Shown here one piece after another: positions 15,084 through 18,557 of a stretch of 18,557 bases of DNA. Below the pieces are notes generated by a model, which was given only the letters and a program-made list of their open reading frames with translations, was not told the origin of the DNA and did not search any database. The stretch comes from DATJXG01 sp035500455. Lineage in GTDB: Bacteria; Acidobacteriota; Terriglobia; Terriglobales; Acidobacteriaceae. A program made the position numbers and the translations under genes. Positions within the stretch are counted from its first letter, which is position 1. Every line of letters starts with the position of its first letter. The stretch lies in contig DATJXG010000241.1 of assembly GCA_035500455.1 (NCBI GenBank), positions 1-18,557 on the forward strand, in the 5' to 3' direction.

Positions 15084-17084
15084 TCATCGTGAAGACGTCG
15101 CCGCCGAGGCCATGGGCACACCGCTTTCGAGCACCTCGCGGACTTTTCGCGCCAGTTGTTTCAGGCCGAAGGGTTTCTGCAGGAAATTGTGGGCCACATC
15201 GATCGGCCCCTGCCGGGCAACCGTATTCTCGGCGTAGCCGGAGACGAACAGCACCTTCATGCCCGGTCGCACCGATGCCAGCTGTTCCGCCAGCTTGGCG
15301 CCGCCCATGCGCGGCATCACTACGTCGGTGATCATCAAGTGGATGTCTCCCGGATGTTGCTGGGCGACCACGATCGCTTCTTCGCCGTTCTGCGCCTCCA
15401 GCACGGCATAGCCGTTTTGCGTGAGGAACTCGTGCGCGGTGCGGCGCACGGCTTCTTCATCTTCCACCAGCAACAGGGTTTCGTTTCCCTGCGGGCACTT
15501 TTCCGCGAGCGGAGTGAGTGCGCGTTTCTTTCCCCCGGCCCGCTGCGCGCGCGGCAGATAGATCTTGAAGGTCGTGCCCAGGCCGGGCTCGCTGTAAACC
15601 CAAACGAATCCGCCGCTCTGCTTGATAATGCCGTAAACCGTGGCCAGTCCCAGCCCGGTTCCCTTGCCTTCGTCTTTGGTGGTGTAAAAGGGTTCAAAGA
15701 TATGCGCCATGTGCTCAGGGGCGATGCCCTCGCCGGAGTCGGTCACCGCCAGCAACACGTAGTCCCCTGCCGGCACCATGGAGTGTCGGCGTGAATAGCT
15801 CTGGTCCAGCCGCACGTTCATGGTCTCCATGATCAGGCGGCCGCCGTTGGGCATCGCGTCGCGCGCGTTGGCCGCCAGGTTCATCACCACCTGTTCGATC
15901 TGCACGGGATCAGCCTTGATCCGCCCCAGTTCCTTGCCCGGCGCGACGTGCAGCTGGATGTCCTCGCCGATGAGCCGCGGCAACATGCGGCTGATTTCTT
16001 CCAGCACCTGGTTCAGGTCCAGCACCTGCAAGGCCTGCATCTGCTTGCGGCCGAAGGCCAGCAACTGCCGGGTGAGTTCGGCGGCGCGGCGGGCCGCGGC
16101 AAGCACTTCGTCGATTCTGGGGCGCCGCGGGTCTTCTTCCGAGAGCGCTTCGAGCGTTAACTCCGCGTTCGCGCTGATCACCATCAGCAAGTTGTTGAAG
16201 TCGTGGGCCACCCCACCGGCCAGGCGGCCGATGGCGTCCATTTTCTGGGCTTGTTGCAGCTGCATCTCCAGGGTGCGCCTTCCGCTGATATCGCGGTCGT
16301 TCGAAATGAAGTGAGTGATGCGGCCTTCGGCATCGCGCAAAGGGGTAATGGTCTTCTCCACGTAGAAGATTTCACCGCTCTTCTTGCGGTTCACCATGAC
16401 CCCGCGAAAGACCGAGCCGGCCAGGATCTCGCCCCACATCTGGCGGTAGAAATTCGTCGAGTGCTGTCCCGACTTCAGAATTCTCGGAGTCCGGCCCACG
16501 GCGTCCTCCTTGCCGTATCCGGTGAGAGCCTGAAACGCAGGATTTACATATTCGATCACTCCGGAGCGGTCGGTAATGATCACCAGGTCGGCCGATTGCT
16601 CCACCGCCCGCCACAGCTTGCGGACCATGTCCTCCGCTTTCTCCCGCTGCCGGTCCTTGCAGTACATCTCGACCGCGTGGCGCAGGGTGCGAGTCAGGGA
16701 CGCCTCGTCCAGGCTGGAAACCTCCACACAATCGTAGGCGCCTGTCTTGAACGCATCCGCCAGAGTGTTCGCGTCCACGCGGTCGGTCAGCAGGATCACC
16801 GGCAGGCCCGGCCCGTCCTGGCGAAGTTCTTCCAGCAGGCGCGAAGCGATGTCTCTGCCGGGCCTGGAGTCGCAAAGCAGCAGGTCGTAAGTCTTGTCCG
16901 CCATCAGGATGAGAGCTTCTTCCGTGGAAGTCGCGCGGTCCATGCCGGTCTGCGTTTCCGGCGTGCGCGCCAGCAACTCCTGCAGGCGCAGAAAGTCCTC
17001 TTCGCTGCTGCTCACCAGCAGAAGCTGCATTTGCGGCGCAGCAGTCACCGGGGCTGGGTTAGCGAGGGCTGGGCTAGGGTCCAT
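15084..17084 (-). CDS. Hybrid sensor histidine kinase (REC-PAS-HisKA-HATPase-REC)
   Basis: The 666-residue protein is soluble, with no membrane helix. An N-terminal receiver-like domain (about 18-140) keeps D72 (LLLCDSRPG) but has SS in place of the acidic pair (LLLVSSSEED) and lacks the usual Lys (DCVEVSS instead of DYLxKP). A PAS domain follows (about 155-270: LVIITDRSGVIEYVNPAF, then LTGYGKEDAVGRTPRIL). The HisKA phosphoacceptor is His294 in GGVAHDFNNLL. The ATPase domain has the N box (NLAANARDAM, N406), G1 (DSGEGI, 449-454) and G2 (GTGLGL, 475-480). The C-terminal receiver is complete: E541/D542, phosphoacceptor D587, S615 and K637. It looks able to autophosphorylate and relay to D587; no separate response regulator is adjacent. 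Divergent from the DUF1326 gene. Confidence 0.95.
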   Translation of the reverse strand: MDPSPALANPAPVTAAPQMQLLLVSSSEEDFLRLQELLARTPETQTGMDRATSTEEALILMADKTYDLLLCDSRPGRDIASRLLEELRQDGPGLPVILLTDRVDANTLADAFKTGAYDCVEVSSLDEASLTRTLRHAVEMYCKDRQREKAEDMVRKLWRAVEQSADLVIITDRSGVIEYVNPAFQALTGYGKEDAVGRTPRILKSGQHSTNFYRQMWGEILAGSVFRGVMVNRKKSGEIFYVEKTITPLRDAEGRITHFISNDRDISGRRTLEMQLQQAQKMDAIGRLAGGVAHDFNNLLMVISANAELTLEALSEEDPRRPRIDEVLAAARRAAELTRQLLAFGRKQMQALQVLDLNQVLEEISRMLPRLIGEDIQLHVAPGKELGRIKADPVQIEQVVMNLAANARDAMPNGGRLIMETMNVRLDQSYSRRHSMVPAGDYVLLAVTDSGEGIAPEHMAHIFEPFYTTKDEGKGTGLGLATVYGIIKQSGGFVWVYSEPGLGTTFKIYLPRAQRAGGKKRALTPLAEKCPQGNETLLLVEDEEAVRRTAHEFLTQNGYAVLEAQNGEEAIVVAQQHPGDIHLMITDVVMPRMGGAKLAEQLASVRPGMKVLFVSGYAENTVARQGPIDVAHNFLQKPFGLKQLARKVREVLESGVPMASAATSSR

Positions 17085-17306
17085 TTTTGTGCCTGGCTAC
17101 CGGGTTACATCGGTCATTCCAGGCGCAATCCATGGTCACATGCGGAATACGCTATTAGACGACACGAGTCTCTGTGTCAAATGGGGAGACGTGTGCTTAT
17201 GGGAAAAGCCGGACAAATTGGTAACCCGATCGCGGGGCGCATGCGAGACTCTTCCCATCGCCCCCGTTCTCAGGCAAAATAAGGAATATCAGGTGTGAGG
17301 TGTGCC

Positions 17307-17972
17307 ATGTCTCTTCGCTCATTTGCTATTCTGCTGAGCGTTCTCGTTGCCCTTCCAGCCGTGCTGCTCGCGGAGCAAATCCGCGGCGACTATGTGGAAA
17401 CCCGCAGCGCCGACGTCTATACCGGCCAATGCTTCGCCAACGGCGAAGTGAACCTGGTGGGGAATGAAGCCATTCTCGCCTGGCACGTGCAGAGCGGGGA
17501 ATGGAACGGAGTTGCGCTGGATGGTCTTACAGTGGCGGCCGCGGTACGCGCCCAGGCCACATTGGGCGATCCCTACGCCGATCCCTATCCGGCTCACGCC
17601 GTGATGATCGTCGATGAGCAGGCCAACGCCGCACAGCGCACAGCCCTGGTCGCTTTCGCAAAGACTATGGGAGGCGAGCTTCTGGATAACGTGGAGCGCG
17701 TAGTGCCCGCGCCCATGGAACTGGTGGTCAACCACGAAAAGCACGGCGTCGCCTGGCTGCGCGCCGGACGTCTGGCCACGGTGCAGACTCGTTCCATCGA
17801 TGGTGAGGACCATATCTGCGGCAACGAGGTGACGTTCTATCCGCCGTTGGCCAAGACTTCGCATGCCATGCCGGCGGTGGCCATGACCGATTCATACCAG
17901 GGCCCCGGCCTGGGCGTGGATTGGGAGTCGCACGGCAAACGCAGCGCCTTCGTGGGTTCGTTTGCCCGCTAG
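17307..17972 (+). CDS. Secreted DUF1326-family protein
   Basis: The 221-residue protein has a clear signal peptide (about 1-22, SFAILLSVLVALPAVLLA, then EQ) and then resembles DUF1326 proteins, with the motif GDYVETRSADVYTGQCFANGEVNL near the start of the mature chain. Two cysteines that could matter are C42 and C171 (HICGNEVTFYP). The family has no assigned function. The ATG at 17307 has GAGGTG just upstream and gives the neatest signal peptide; a GTG at 17295 is also in frame. It is followed after 99 bases by another exported-protein gene on the same strand, with a heptamer repeat tract between them. Confidence 0.85.
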   Translation: MSLRSFAILLSVLVALPAVLLAEQIRGDYVETRSADVYTGQCFANGEVNLVGNEAILAWHVQSGEWNGVALDGLTVAAAVRAQATLGDPYADPYPAHAVMIVDEQANAAQRTALVAFAKTMGGELLDNVERVVPAPMELVVNHEKHGVAWLRAGRLATVQTRSIDGEDHICGNEVTFYPPLAKTSHAMPAVAMTDSYQGPGLGVDWESHGKRSAFVGSFAR

Positions 17973-17980
17973 GTGAAGCT

Positions 17981-18022
17981 GAGAACCGAGAACTGCAAAC
18001 TAAGAACCGGGAACTGAGAACT
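17981..18022. repeat. Six tandem heptamers (GAGAACY)
   Basis: Six adjoining 7-base units occupy most of the gap after the DUF1326 stop: GAGAACC, GAGAACT, GCAAACT, AAGAACC, GGGAACT, GAGAACT, followed by a partial ggaact. All share the core NRAACY or close to it. The tract is not in any credible reading frame. Confidence 0.8.
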
Positions 18023-18061
18023 GGAACTCCGTCCCTTGTTACTCTGGAAGCGCCTGTCCCC

Positions 18062-18066
18062 AGGAG
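18062..18066 (+). promoter_or_regulatory. Ribosome binding site AGGAG that fixes a GTG start
   Basis: AGGAG lies five bases before GTG at 18072. This supports a GTG start for the gene that runs off the window end, where no ATG is available in frame near the signal peptide. Confidence 0.7.
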
Positions 18067-18071
18067 AACGT

Positions 18072-18557
18072 GTGCTCAAATTCTCGAGAAGCTGTGTTTG
18101 CCTGCTGTGCTTGTGCGTGTGTTCTCTGGCCGCCCTGGGCCAGAGCGGAAAAATCGAGCCGCTCGGAGAGCTGTCCGATGCCGCTGTTCCCGACGCGGTG
18201 AAGAAGGTGCTGGACAAGAAAGGCGCGCGCGTCATTCTCGATGACGGCAGCAACCTCTGCGATATCTGGCTGCGCGCGCAACTCGCTCCGCAGGCGAAGA
18301 ACACTGCCCAGGATGCCCTATACCCGCAGGTAAGCGAATCGGCCATGTTCGGCGTGATTTCGTTTCCCAAGGCGTCCACCGATTTCCGCGGGCAGCCGAT
18401 TAAGCCCGGGTTCTACACCCTGCGCTACGAACTCTCGCCCGATGACGGCAACCATCTGGGCGTCTCGCAGTACCGCGATTTTCTCCTGCTGGTTCCCGCG
18501 GGCAGCGATCCCGACCCCGACAAAGTTTTGTCTTTCGATGAACTGGTAGGGGCGAGC
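18072..18557 (+). CDS. Exported protein of unknown function, 3' end beyond window
   Basis: The frame from GTG at 18072 stays open for 162 codons to the window end. It starts with a basic residue cluster and a cysteine-rich hydrophobic segment (LKFSRSCVCLLCLCVCSLAALGQ), which looks like a signal peptide of about 24 residues. The mature part has VPDAVKKVLDKKGARVILDDGSNLCDIWLRAQL and then GQPIKPGFYTLRYELSPDDGNHLGV and YRDFLLLVPAGSDPDPDKVLSFDELVGAS. I do not recognise the family; the second half looks like a small beta-rich domain. It follows the DUF1326 gene on the same strand after 99 bases and may be cotranscribed. The C-terminus is missing. Confidence 0.8.
   Translation, partial: MLKFSRSCVCLLCLCVCSLAALGQSGKIEPLGELSDAAVPDAVKKVLDKKGARVILDDGSNLCDIWLRAQLAPQAKNTAQDALYPQVSESAMFGVISFPKASTDFRGQPIKPGFYTLRYELSPDDGNHLGVSQYRDFLLLVPAGSDPDPDKVLSFDELVGAS

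Noticed and set aside
17097..17226. Distant inverted pair cgggttac/gtaacccg in the gap between the histidine kinase and the DUF1326 gene.
   Set aside because: Only 8 bp with more than 100 bases between arms; expected by chance in a window of this size.
1..18557. CRISPR array, prophage, insertion sequence or defence island.
   Set aside because: No regularly spaced repeats with unique spacers, no transposase, integrase or phage genes, and no recognised defence genes are present.

Overview
The window is a GC-rich bacterial chromosome segment with 19 supportable protein genes and no rRNA, tRNA, CRISPR array, transposase or phage gene. The gene mix (DUF1326-type secreted protein, TonB with a glycine-rich linker, AMIN/FecR-like envelope protein, PilZ, YtxH, anti-sigma/cupin protein, EF-P with a PGNLRAF tip loop) suggests an Acidobacteriota (Terriglobia/Koribacter-like) genome. 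That assignment is inference from gene character, not from a marker gene.

Layout. 1-1401 (minus): a YdjM/DUF457 membrane hydrolase and a GlsB/YeaQ small membrane protein. 1402-1716: no gene, but short-period repeats. 1717-1971 (plus): a small hypothetical ORF converging on apt across a hairpin. 2004-3527 (minus): efp, acylphosphatase and apt, with a large AT-rich inverted repeat between efp and acyP. 3528-3942: no gene, a second large inverted repeat. 3943-4233 (plus): YtxH protein. 4386-7214 (minus): a PilZ protein, an AMIN plus FecR-like exported protein, and a TonB protein, probably one envelope gene cluster. 7361-9579 (plus): trpG and an unrecognised 486-residue membrane protein. 9603-11084 (minus): trpE, convergent with them. 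11379-12966 (plus): an MBL-fold hydrolase and an anti-sigma-like cupin protein. 13009-17084 (minus): a GT39 membrane glycosyltransferase and a hybrid sensor histidine kinase with a degenerate N-terminal receiver. 17307-18557 (plus): a DUF1326 secreted protein and a second exported protein cut by the window end.

Most genes are housekeeping or envelope functions: purine salvage (apt), translation of polyproline (efp), tryptophan synthesis (trpE/trpG, unusually on opposite strands), lipid-linked sugar transfer (GT39) and signalling (PilZ, histidine kinase, anti-sigma/cupin).

The most striking non-genic signal is a set of short-period repeat tracts lying only between genes: three 14-bp units followed by 9-bp units (1555-1632), a 7/8-bp tract forming a 41-bp-armed hairpin (2859-2960), 21-bp units forming another long hairpin (3679-3783), and two heptamer tracts that share an NRACY core (4354-4381, 17981-18022). 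They resemble in style the short tandemly repeated (STRR) sequences of cyanobacteria. No complete new defence or metabolic system is evident; the best protein-level leads are the PilZ/AMIN-FecR/TonB cluster, the orphan anti-sigma-like cupin, EF-P with Asn at its modification site, and the unknown membrane protein between trpG and trpE.
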